From Prolixibacteraceae bacterium (GTDB lineage: Bacteria > Bacteroidota > Bacteroidia > Bacteroidales > Prolixibacteraceae), in contig JALOCD010000109.1 of the NCBI GenBank assembly GCA_023228025.1, forward strand, positions 1-14,399: DNA of 14,399 nt. Direction: 5' to 3'. Shown here piece by piece: positions 1 to 5,963 of the stretch. The first letter of the stretch is position 1, and the number at the start of each line of letters is the position of its first letter. The notes under the pieces were generated by a model that was given only the letters and a program-made list of their open reading frames with translations, was not told where the DNA came from and ran no database searches. The position numbers were made by a program, and so were the translations under genes.

Positions 1-2
1 AT

Positions 3-83
3 AAAATCAAGAAATACGTAATATATCAAGAAAAACAAGAACGATTAGAAGAGCAACAGCAGCTCGACTTTGGGCCCTTATAG
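3..83 (+). CDS. C-terminal tail of an unidentified protein (cut by window start)
   Basis: An open frame enters from the left edge and encodes 26 residues before TAG at 81-83. The tail is charged and helical-looking, rich in Lys, Glu and Gln, and ends in LDFGPL. I do not recognise the family. The stop sits inside a small hairpin (73-87) and a stronger hairpin follows at 96-120, which fits the end of a real transcript. Because it lies just left of a tRNA 3' fragment, it may be the terminal gene of an integrated element, but the visible piece is too short to name a recombinase or anything else. Confidence 0.45.
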   Translation, partial: KIKKYVIYQEKQERLEEQQQLDFGPL

Positions 84-95
84 GGCCTTAAACTA

Positions 96-120
96 AGTCC
101 ACCTTCTTAGAGGGTGGATT
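96..120 (+). terminator. Hairpin after the partial gene, possible terminator
   Basis: TCCACCTTC (98-106) pairs with GAGGGTGGA (110-118) around a TTA loop. That gives nine pairs including one G-T, with two weaker pairs outside. It is followed by CTTTAATAAT, so the T-tract is poor. It probably marks the end of the gene stopping at 83, but termination is inferred. Confidence 0.4.
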
Positions 121-147
121 CTTTAATAATGAGTGTAATTTTAAGAT

Positions 148-183
148 AATCCTTTCGAGAGGGTTCGATTCCCTTCACTTCCA
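148..183 (+). tRNA. 3' half of a tRNA (anticodon-loop end to discriminator base), detached
   Basis: The segment contains the 3' strand of an anticodon stem (TCCTT, 150-154), a four-base variable region (155-158), a perfect T arm with stem 159-163/171-175 and canonical loop TTCGATT (164-170), the 3' acceptor strand CACTTCC (176-182), and discriminator A183. No CCA is encoded. The bases just upstream do not continue as a tRNA 5' half. The matching 5' half instead lies downstream at 204-239 and complements it in both the acceptor and anticodon stems. A detached 3' half is the usual signature of an integrase attachment site in the anticodon-loop class, left when an element inserts into a tRNA gene. 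It could alternatively be the first piece of a circularly permuted tRNA gene. Confidence 0.7.
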
Positions 184-203
184 CAGAAGTTACGCTCAAA
201 CTT

Positions 204-239
204 GGGAGTGTGGTGTAAAGGCGGCGCAGAGGACTGAAA
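204..239 (+). tRNA. 5' half of a tRNA (acceptor strand to GAA anticodon), detached or decayed
   Basis: In order it has acceptor strand GGGAGTG (204-210), TG, a D arm with GTGT (213-216) pairing to GCGC (224-227) around a seven-base loop containing GG, base 26 = A, anticodon-stem strand GAGGA (229-233), and the loop start CTGAAA (234-239), giving anticodon GAA (Phe). The sequence directly downstream (TTCTGA) does not close the anticodon stem properly. The 3' half at 148-183 does: GAGGA pairs with TCCTT, and GGGAGTG pairs with CACTTCC with one G-T. From 240 onward there is faint resemblance to a decayed T arm (GAGAGG, then GTTGAT), but it has become a terminator hairpin. I read this as a decayed tandem tRNA-Phe copy or as half of a permuted gene; in place it is not an intact tRNA. 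Confidence 0.6.
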
Positions 240-245
240 TTCTGA

Positions 246-280
246 GAGGAGTTGATATTTTCAACTCCTCTTTTTGTTTT
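246..280 (+). terminator. Rho-independent terminator after the tRNA fragments
   Basis: GAGGAGTTGA (246-255) and TCAACTCCTC (261-270) form a perfect 10-bp stem with loop TATTT. TTTTTGTTTT follows at once. This is the clearest intrinsic terminator in the window, and it suggests that the tRNA-like locus is, or was, transcribed rightward. Positions 281-417 are AT-rich and hold nothing else I can support. Confidence 0.85.
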
Positions 281-417
281 TATATTTTTGATTAAAAGTC
301 ATTGAGTTAAGTCTTTGTATATTTATTTAGGTTTTGATATAAAGTTTTTCTTAAGCTAATTTGCATTTCTGTAGAATAAGGTAGTCCAATTGTGAACATC
401 TTTTTTGTTCTTCGATA

Positions 418-1095
418 TTATCTGTTTGCAAACCATATTCTATAATCATCAATTAATTGGAAACCCGTCTGAGTTTTGTCAATCACTTCCAGGTCGCAGA
501 GGGGGAACTCATATTTTTTCCCATTAAGTCTTATCGATGCTATTATTCCGTACATGTCTACAATATGAGGCAACGATTTAAGTAAAACTTTATCTCCACT
601 TTTAATCAACCAATTATCTTCCGATTCTGAGACAATTGCCTGGATGGGAAAAGTCAACTCTTTATCAAGATGTTCAACCCATCTCTGCAAGCATTTCATT
701 TCATTGCGTGGGTTTACCCCCTGAAGTATCTTTGAAATTCTTAATCCTTCTTCTCCAAGTGAAGCCCAAAAATGTTTATCTGACAATTTATCTTTTGCCT
801 TTTTAACATTTTCTTCTTTATCTCTTGGGATCGATTTTTCTAAATCAGAATCATATAAAATCATACTACTCCAGTCAAAGCCATCAATCTCTGATTGCTC
901 AATGTAATCTGCAGATATCTGAACCAAGGTCAAAGAATCCCACTCAATGGTAATCAAAACTTTGTCTTTGTCTGAATTGGTATCTATCTCTAAAACCCTT
1001 CCTTGCCAACCACCAATTTCAAACTCTTCCAAATCAGGTTCTTTAACTCCCTGTTTTACAACAACACTGTCACCAATCTTTAAATTCAAATTCAT
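418..1095 (-). CDS. Small protein with a C-terminal CcbP-like calcium-binding domain
   Basis: The product has 225 residues, no signal peptide and no membrane segment, so it is probably cytosolic. The N-terminal third (about 5-65) looks like a small beta-barrel of SH3/KOW type, with GDSVVVKQGVKEPD and GGWQGRVLEI followed by an IEWDSLTL strand. A charged helical linker follows (about 78-145). The last 75 residues (FPIQAIVSE..., GDKVLLKSL, DMYGIIASI, YEFPLCDLEV, DDYRIWFANR) match my memory of the fold family of CcbP, the cyanobacterial calcium-binding protein. Acidic residues are frequent, but specific calcium ligands cannot be assigned by eye. It lies 96 bp downstream of abiEii on the same strand, so it may be cargo of the same accessory block. 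Function is unknown; an immunity or adaptor role would be guesswork. Confidence 0.6.
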   Translation of the reverse strand: MNLNLKIGDSVVVKQGVKEPDLEEFEIGGWQGRVLEIDTNSDKDKVLITIEWDSLTLVQISADYIEQSEIDGFDWSSMILYDSDLEKSIPRDKEENVKKAKDKLSDKHFWASLGEEGLRISKILQGVNPRNEMKCLQRWVEHLDKELTFPIQAIVSESEDNWLIKSGDKVLLKSLPHIVDMYGIIASIRLNGKKYEFPLCDLEVIDKTQTGFQLIDDYRIWFANR

Positions 1096-1191
1096 TCTAC
1101 TAAATGTGATGCCGCTGCAAGTGGCCTTTGTTTAAAATGCCCTACAATGTATTATCAAGCATTAATTCTGCTGGTGATATTCACGATAATA

Positions 1192-1995
1192 TTATAAATC
1201 CATTTTACGCATGTGCCTTTGAACTTCTCTTTCCACTTTATCAAAATCGGGCAAATCCCTTATTTGATCATTCATAGACTTTTGCCATCTCCCTTTGTAT
1301 GAAGCAAGTCGCTGAGTTAGTTTTTCATGGAATTGTAAAGGGTTTAATCCTTTGCCCTCACATTTTGCCTTAAATTCCCGAACGTAAAATTCTATTTTTA
1401 TTCCATGAATTTCGAGTAAATACCAAATATCGTAAAAATCACGTGCTTGCATACGCTGCATTACTGAGCGTAACTTTTCAACTAAAACTTCCTCCAGCGG
1501 ATAGCATAGTAGTTTGTGTTCTTCCTGATCGGAGTAATTTAGAATCATGTTTTGCATTACAGGCGCAAATTCTAGTTTTTCTCTTTTCGAAATATCTACT
1601 TTCACCCGTTTATTATTCCCTTGTCCACCTAATGGGCCTATGTAGCTGATATAAAAGTTAATGCCCCCATCTTCATGTTCATTATTGTCAATGATTTCCA
1701 AAGGGATATTAGCTTCTTCACGTATATATTCAAATGTTTCTTTAAACCACTGAATAATCTGATCATTTGTAATTTCATCATTTAATAGGGTGAAATCAAG
1801 ATCTTCTGAAAAGCGGTAGTCTTTAAAGTAAGCTTTTTTCAAAACTGTTCCTCCTTTAAACACTAGGGTTGTTGCTAAATTTTCATTTTCTGCAACCCCC
1901 TGTAAAATCCAGGAAAGGATATAGTCCTTTTCAATTTGTTGGTCACGCACAAGAACTGCCCGTGCTTTATTTTGTATTTCGCTTGGTTTAATCAT
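1192..1995 (-). CDS. abiEii: AbiEii-type nucleotidyltransferase toxin
   Basis: The 267-residue protein has the family's motifs in order: FKGGTVLKKAY (46-56), the metal-binding nucleotidyltransferase core FSEDLDF (62-68, with D65 and D67), a third acidic position in VKVDIS (D134), and the C-terminal EKLRSVMQRMQARDFYDIW signature (173-191). Members of this DNA polymerase beta-like family are the toxins of type IV AbiE toxin-antitoxin systems. Some transfer nucleotides to tRNA acceptor ends and stop growth or abort phage infection. Its ATG overlaps the stop of the upstream gene by four bases (ATGA, 1995-1992), so translation is probably coupled to the antitoxin. Length and motifs are intact and I see no frameshift. 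The family call is strong; the actual substrate of this copy is not visible. Confidence 0.9.
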   Translation of the reverse strand: MIKPSEIQNKARAVLVRDQQIEKDYILSWILQGVAENENLATTLVFKGGTVLKKAYFKDYRFSEDLDFTLLNDEITNDQIIQWFKETFEYIREEANIPLEIIDNNEHEDGGINFYISYIGPLGGQGNNKRVKVDISKREKLEFAPVMQNMILNYSDQEEHKLLCYPLEEVLVEKLRSVMQRMQARDFYDIWYLLEIHGIKIEFYVREFKAKCEGKGLNPLQFHEKLTQRLASYKGRWQKSMNDQIRDLPDFDKVEREVQRHMRKMDL

Positions 1996-2813
1996 GTGTA
2001 AATAGCCGATTTAATCGTCGCATTATCTATATTTTGCATAATACTCCATTTACTTATCAGCTTTCCTTCCTTGGGCAATTCAGTATCAAGAACTACATAC
2101 GATGCAGTCCTTATTCTTTGCAGCTCTTTAGCGATTGGCTGATCTATTTCAAGGGTCTCCAATAAAAAACCAAGTCGTTTAATGACTGCCTGAGATTTAA
2201 ATTGTCGCGCATACTCAAATAACTTGTCAAACTGTATTTTATCCTTTGAGATGTAGATTGCCCTTGCAATTTCTACAATACCACCAGCGTAGTCAGGTTT
2301 GAAAAGGCAGTCGATAAACGTTTTTTCTAAATCCGAACATTTTGCCTTGTGAAAGTTGTCAATCCATATTTTTTTTATTCCAAAAAAGTGATTTGGATTA
2401 TGGTAGATGAACTGAAAAGGAACATTTTTTACATAAATTGTTGAAGGTCTAATTTGTTTGGCAACGACAATTTGCTGCTTTAATGAAGGTTGAGTTATTA
2501 AGTTGTGTATTTGAAGTGCAGAATAGTACCCTATGTAATGATCTATTCCATTTACGAGATTTTCTGTCAGTAGGTGCCAGTCAGGCATAAAACTTTCCGG
2601 ATTTTTCTCGTATGGTATGATATAATAAACCCCATCTTTTATTCTCATCAATAGACCACGCTTTGACATATCACTCAAAAGCTGATTTACAGTTGGTATT
2701 GATGATTTAGGCAGAACCTCAAATGCATCTGAATTTTTAAAGCATGGTTTCTCAATCCCATAAAAATAGGTTAAGAGTTCATTGGATTGAGTTGAAATAT
2801 TTTTATTTCTCAT
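1992..2813 (-). CDS. abiEi: AbiEi-type antitoxin and transcriptional autorepressor
   Basis: The 273-residue protein begins with a winged-helix region (about 10-68), with LPKSSIPTVNQLLSDMSKRG as the helix-turn-helix part and LLMRIKDGVYYIIP as the wing. The body carries family hallmarks: IGYYSALQIHNLITQ (about 93-107), and a region reading SDLEKTFIDCL followed by PDYAGGI. AbiEi proteins neutralise the AbiEii nucleotidyltransferase without stable binding, which is the type IV mode, and repress their own promoter by binding repeats upstream. Three TTTGTCA repeats lie in the upstream gap (2861-2913) and are candidate operators. The gene is first in a two-gene operon, overlapping the toxin by four bases. 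It is divergent from tex. It looks full length and functional. Confidence 0.87.
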   Translation of the reverse strand: MRNKNISTQSNELLTYFYGIEKPCFKNSDAFEVLPKSSIPTVNQLLSDMSKRGLLMRIKDGVYYIIPYEKNPESFMPDWHLLTENLVNGIDHYIGYYSALQIHNLITQPSLKQQIVVAKQIRPSTIYVKNVPFQFIYHNPNHFFGIKKIWIDNFHKAKCSDLEKTFIDCLFKPDYAGGIVEIARAIYISKDKIQFDKLFEYARQFKSQAVIKRLGFLLETLEIDQPIAKELQRIRTASYVVLDTELPKEGKLISKWSIMQNIDNATIKSAIYT

Positions 2814-2860
2814 AGTTCTAAAATCAGATCATACCTCATTACAATGATACGAATAATAAT

Positions 2861-2913
2861 TTTGTCACACAACAAATTTTGTCAATAATTTATTTTTCAT
2901 AGTGTATTTGTCA
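2861..2913. promoter_or_regulatory. Three TTTGTCA direct repeats, candidate AbiEi operators
   Basis: TTTGTCA occurs at 2861-2867, 2878-2884 and 2907-2913 in the divergent gap upstream of abiEi (TGACAAA as read on that gene's strand). The first two are extended to TTTTGTCA. On the minus strand, TATCATTG (2845-2852) is one base off the Bacteroidota -7 consensus, so the repeats would lie just upstream of, and across, the promoter. Known AbiEi proteins bind repeats in this position. The assignment is inferred from location and repetition. Confidence 0.4.
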
Positions 2914-2966
2914 GCAATAAGCTTATTAAAATGATACAGAAGATAATTTTTGTGTGCGAAATGGAT

Positions 2967-3009
2967 TTTTTAAACCTTTCAGGTTTTCAAAACCTGAAAG
3001 GTTTAAAAA
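2967..3009. repeat. Perfect palindrome with 21-bp arms upstream of tex
   Basis: Arm 2967-2987 is the exact reverse complement of arm 2989-3009, with only C2988 between. The core is AAACCTTTCAGGTTTT and its complement. It lies just before the tex -7 element and would occupy the -33 region. I remember similar AAACCTTTCAGG palindromes as dispersed intergenic repeats in Bacteroidota genomes, so it may be a genomic repeat and not a tex-specific operator. Confidence 0.85.
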
Positions 3010-3022
3010 CCACGGATTCTTT

Positions 3023-3030
3023 TAACTTTG
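3023..3030 (+). promoter_or_regulatory. Bacteroidota-type -7 element of tex
   Basis: TAACTTTG matches TAnnTTTG exactly. It ends six bases before the ATG at 3036, so the transcription start would fall at or beside the start codon and give a leaderless or near-leaderless mRNA. No clean TTTG at the -33 position is visible; that place is taken by the palindrome at 2967-3009. Confidence 0.55.
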
Positions 3031-3035
3031 CATCT

Positions 3036-5165
3036 ATGAGAAAAGAGAAGATCCTTCATTTAATTGCCACAAGTGCAGGTGTTGATAAGAGTCAAATTAC
3101 CAAAGTTTTAACATTGTTTGATGAGGGGGCTACCATCCCGTTTGTGGCACGTTACCGTAAGGAGATGACAGGTAGCCTGGATGAGGTCGTTTTGGCCAAA
3201 ATCAAGGATGAGGACGAGCGGCTGGGCGAAATCGAGAAACGTAAAGAGACGATTCTGAAATCGATAGCTGAACAAGATTTGCAGACCCCGGAGCTTCAAT
3301 CCAAAATCGAAAATTGTTTTCATTTGAACGAACTGGAAGATATTTACCTCCCTTTCAAACCGAAGCGTAGGACCCGTGCAACCATTGCCCGCGAGAGGGG
3401 GCTGGAACCACTGGCCGAAATATTGATGGACCAGGTGGAAAAGGATCCGGCTAACAGGGCAAAGCGTTTTCTGAATGATCAGGTACCAGATGTGGAGGAG
3501 GCCCTTGCGGGGGCCAGGGATATTGTCGCCGAACGCGTCAATGAGCACGAAGGCGCCCGCACAATCGTTCGAAACAGCTTTGCCAAAGAGGCGGTCGTCT
3601 TCTCGAAGGTGGCCAAAGGGAAAGAGGAGGAGGGGATCAAATACCGCGATTATTTCGACTCTTCCGAACCGCTGAACCGATGCCCCTCTCACCGCTTGCT
3701 GGCCATGCGCCGGGGCGAAAAGGAAGGATTCCTGAAATTGTCCATCTCGCCCAACGATGAACGTACCGTCGAACGGTTGGAGAGCTATTTTGTTACCTCA
3801 CGAAACCAGAGTAGCGAGCAGGTGGCCATGGCCATCAGGGATGCCTACAAGCGGTTGCTGGCGCCATCCATGGAGACCGAATTCCTCGGCAACTCCAAAC
3901 AAAAGGCTGATCAGGAGGCGATAAGGGTGTTTACAGAGAATCTCCGTCAGCTGTTGCTGGCGCCGCCGCTGGGACAAAAAAAGGTGATGGGGATCGATCC
4001 TGGGTACAAATCCGGTTGCAAGGTGGTCTGTCTGGATGCTCAGGGCAATTTGCTGCACAACGAAACCATCTACCCGCATCCGCCACAGTCGGAGGTCAAC
4101 CAGGCCATGCGTAAGATCAGCTCCCTGATAGGCAGTTACAAGATTGATGCCATTGCCATTGGCGATGGGACAGCCAGTCGCGAGACGGAGGGCTTTTTCA
4201 AGAAGATGCGGTTCGACAGCGATATCCAGGTATTTGTGGTGAGCGAAGATGGCGCTTCTGTCTATTCCGCATCCAAAACTGCCCGCGACGAGTTTCCGCA
4301 ATATGATGTCACAGTCAGAGGGGCCATATCGATAGGTCGCAGGCTAATGGACCCGCTGGCAGAATTGGTGAAGATCGACCCTAAGTCGATCGGGGTCGGG
4401 CAATACCAGCACGATGTGGATCAGAAGATGCTGCAAAATTCGCTTGAAATCACGGTCGAATCGTGCGTCAACAAGGTGGGGGTCGATCTGAATACGGCCA
4501 GCAGCCACCTGCTCAATTATGTTTCGGGATTGAATGCAACGCTGGCGCAGAATATTGTAGATTTCCGCAAGGAGAATGGTCCGTTTCCCTCACGGGATGC
4601 ATTGAAAAAGGTACCGCGCATGGGGCCAAAGGCGTATGAACAATGTGCAGGGTTCCTACGTATCTCCGGTGCAAAAAATCCGCTCGACAATTCGGCCGTT
4701 CATCCCGAACGTTACAAACTGGTGGAGAAAATTGCATCAGATCTTGGCATTCCTTTGGTGGAATTGATTGGTAAAGAGCAGCTGACCTCCAAGATCGATC
4801 TGCATAAATATGTATCCAAAGAGGTGGGAATTCCAACGCTTACCGACATCCTGACTGAACTTGCCAAGCCCGGCCGCGACCCGCGCGCAGGGATCAAACA
4901 TTTCGAGTTTGCCGAGGGGATTTTTTCTATGACAGATCTGATTCCCGGCATGGTTCTGCCCGGCATCGTCACCAATATCACCCGTTTCGGGGCTTTTGTG
5001 GATGTCGGCATCAAGCAGGATGGGTTGGTGCATATCAGCGAAATGGCGGATAAGTTCATTAGTGATCCTGCTGAGATCGTGAAGCTGCAGCAGCATGTGA
5101 AGGTGAGGGTGGTGGAGGTGGATATTGCGCGGAAACGGATAGCTTTCTCAATGAAAGGGCTCTAG
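3036..5165 (+). CDS. tex: Transcription accessory protein Tex (S1 RNA-binding)
   Basis: The product has 709 residues from ATG 3036. An ATG at 2931 is in frame, but its 35 extra residues are read through the palindrome and the -7 element. MRKEKILHLIA is a typical Tex N-terminus, so 3036 is preferred. Domains in order are: the helical Tex N-terminal region (about 1-190, with FVARYRKEMTGSLDE), a YqgF/RuvC-like nuclease-fold domain starting at VMGIDPGYKSGCKVV (about 317), tandem helix-hairpin-helix elements (about 485-545, with NIVDFRKENGPFPSRDALKK then MGPKAYEQCAGFLRI), and a C-terminal S1 domain (about 637-706, with GIVTNITRFGAFVDVG and DGLVHISEM). Tex binds nucleic acids and acts with RNA polymerase in the cytosol, affecting transcription and stress or toxin gene expression. 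It is single-gene, divergent from abiEi and convergent with lytT. It is richer in GC than the accessory block on its left, consistent with core genome. Confidence 0.95.
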   Translation: MRKEKILHLIATSAGVDKSQITKVLTLFDEGATIPFVARYRKEMTGSLDEVVLAKIKDEDERLGEIEKRKETILKSIAEQDLQTPELQSKIENCFHLNELEDIYLPFKPKRRTRATIARERGLEPLAEILMDQVEKDPANRAKRFLNDQVPDVEEALAGARDIVAERVNEHEGARTIVRNSFAKEAVVFSKVAKGKEEEGIKYRDYFDSSEPLNRCPSHRLLAMRRGEKEGFLKLSISPNDERTVERLESYFVTSRNQSSEQVAMAIRDAYKRLLAPSMETEFLGNSKQKADQEAIRVFTENLRQLLLAPPLGQKKVMGIDPGYKSGCKVVCLDAQGNLLHNETIYPHPPQSEVNQAMRKISSLIGSYKIDAIAIGDGTASRETEGFFKKMRFDSDIQVFVVSEDGASVYSASKTARDEFPQYDVTVRGAISIGRRLMDPLAELVKIDPKSIGVGQYQHDVDQKMLQNSLEITVESCVNKVGVDLNTASSHLLNYVSGLNATLAQNIVDFRKENGPFPSRDALKKVPRMGPKAYEQCAGFLRISGAKNPLDNSAVHPERYKLVEKIASDLGIPLVELIGKEQLTSKIDLHKYVSKEVGIPTLTDILTELAKPGRDPRAGIKHFEFAEGIFSMTDLIPGMVLPGIVTNITRFGAFVDVGIKQDGLVHISEMADKFISDPAEIVKLQQHVKVRVVEVDIARKRIAFSMKGL

Positions 5166-5186
5166 ATAGAAGGAATCATTTTTTTT

Positions 5187-5275
5187 ATTACACAGAGAAG
5201 CACAGAGTTTCACAGAGCATAAAAGGACATTTTACTCTGTGTATCTCAGTGCTTCTCTGTGCAGCTCTGTGTAAT
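5187..5275. repeat. Inverted array of CACAGAGnnn units between convergent genes
   Basis: CACAGAG occurs three times with an exact period of 10 (starts 5191, 5201, 5211). Its complement CTCTGTG occurs at 5235, 5255 and 5265, with the variant CTCAGTG at 5245, again in a 10-base register. The outer ends ATTACACAGAG and CTCTGTGTAAT are exact complements. The array fills the gap between tex and the response regulator gene. A T-tract precedes it on the plus strand but does not follow it on either strand, so it is not a standard terminator, though the hairpin may still protect both 3' ends. Confidence 0.85.
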
Positions 5276-5279
5276 ATTG

Positions 5280-5963
5280 TCAGACTCCAATCAATGCATA
5301 AAACCGATCCTTGTAACTATCACTGATTGGGATTAATGAATCCTTTATTTTGATCCGATTATGCTCAATTGATATGATTTTATCGAGGGATACAATATAG
5401 GATTTATGAACCCTGCAAAATCTTTTCACAGGTAATTCAGCTTCAAATTCCGAGAAAGTTTTTAGCGTCATAATCTTCTTCGATCCGGTCTGCACATTTC
5501 GGTAATCGCCCATTCCCTCAATGTAACAGATGTCATTCAGCGCAATCCGTTCCAAACGGTATTCGGTTTTAAGGAAGATGAAACTTTTGTCCTCTTTCTT
5601 CTCTTTGCATAAATTGCTGTAAACTCTCTCCACGGCTGTTAAAAGCCGATCGAAAGGGAATGGTTTCAGGAGATAGTCGGTAACGTTGAGTTCGAAGCCT
5701 TTCAAGGCATATTTGTCGTAAGCTGTTGTTATGATAATTTGTGGATTGGAAGAGAGTGATTCTACCAATTCGATTCCCGTAAGGCCATCCATTTCGATGT
5801 CCAGAAAGATCAGATCAACTGCTTGCTCTTTTAAAAATCCAATGGCTTCAAATGCACTTTGAAATGAGGCTACCAGGTTGAGATAAGAAACCTGACTCAC
5901 AAATTCCCTGACACGTTTCATTGCCAAAGGCTCGTCCTCAATGATGATGCAATTAATTTCCAT
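5280..5963 (-). CDS. LytTR-family response regulator (LytT/AlgR type)
   Basis: This is a 227-residue cytosolic DNA-binding regulator. The receiver domain (about 3-118) has the acidic pair in IIEDEP (E9, D10), the phosphoacceptor D55 in FLDIEMDG, the conserved Thr in ITTAYD and Lys in LLKPF. The C-terminal LytTR domain (about 127-225) includes IALNDICYIEGMGDYRNV and the FCRVHKSYIVSLDKI motif typical of the family. It overlaps the upstream kinase gene by 11 bases, which implies cotranscription, coupled translation and a cognate pair. LytTR regulators bind direct repeats upstream of targets that often concern envelope, polysaccharide or stress functions. The targets here are not evident, since neither flanking gene is an obvious partner. 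Confidence 0.93.
   Translation of the reverse strand: MEINCIIIEDEPLAMKRVREFVSQVSYLNLVASFQSAFEAIGFLKEQAVDLIFLDIEMDGLTGIELVESLSSNPQIIITTAYDKYALKGFELNVTDYLLKPFPFDRLLTAVERVYSNLCKEKKEDKSFIFLKTEYRLERIALNDICYIEGMGDYRNVQTGSKKIMTLKTFSEFEAELPVKRFCRVHKSYIVSLDKIISIEHNRIKIKDSLIPISDSYKDRFYALIGV

Noticed and set aside
148..280. tmRNA or two-piece tmRNA
   Set aside because: The joined halves have normal D and anticodon stems and no tag-coding region, so they are tRNA-like, not tmRNA-like.
1096..1191. Spacer between abiEii and the CcbP-like gene resembling an integron attC site (GCCCTAC and a small GCC...GGC dyad)
   Set aside because: No clear pair of attC core sites and no long imperfect hairpin could be traced. 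One junction alone is not evidence of a cassette array.
2931..3035. N-terminal extension of tex from ATG 2931
   Set aside because: The 35 residues are translated from the palindrome and the -7 element and do not look like Tex; MRKEKILHLIA at 3036 does.
3108..5096. Several long minus-strand open frames under tex
   Set aside because: They are shadows of the GC-richer tex coding strand, with no family motifs, and tex itself is intact.
5187..5275. Bidirectional intrinsic terminator
   Set aside because: The fold-back is strong but no T-tract follows on either strand; it is recorded as a repeat instead.
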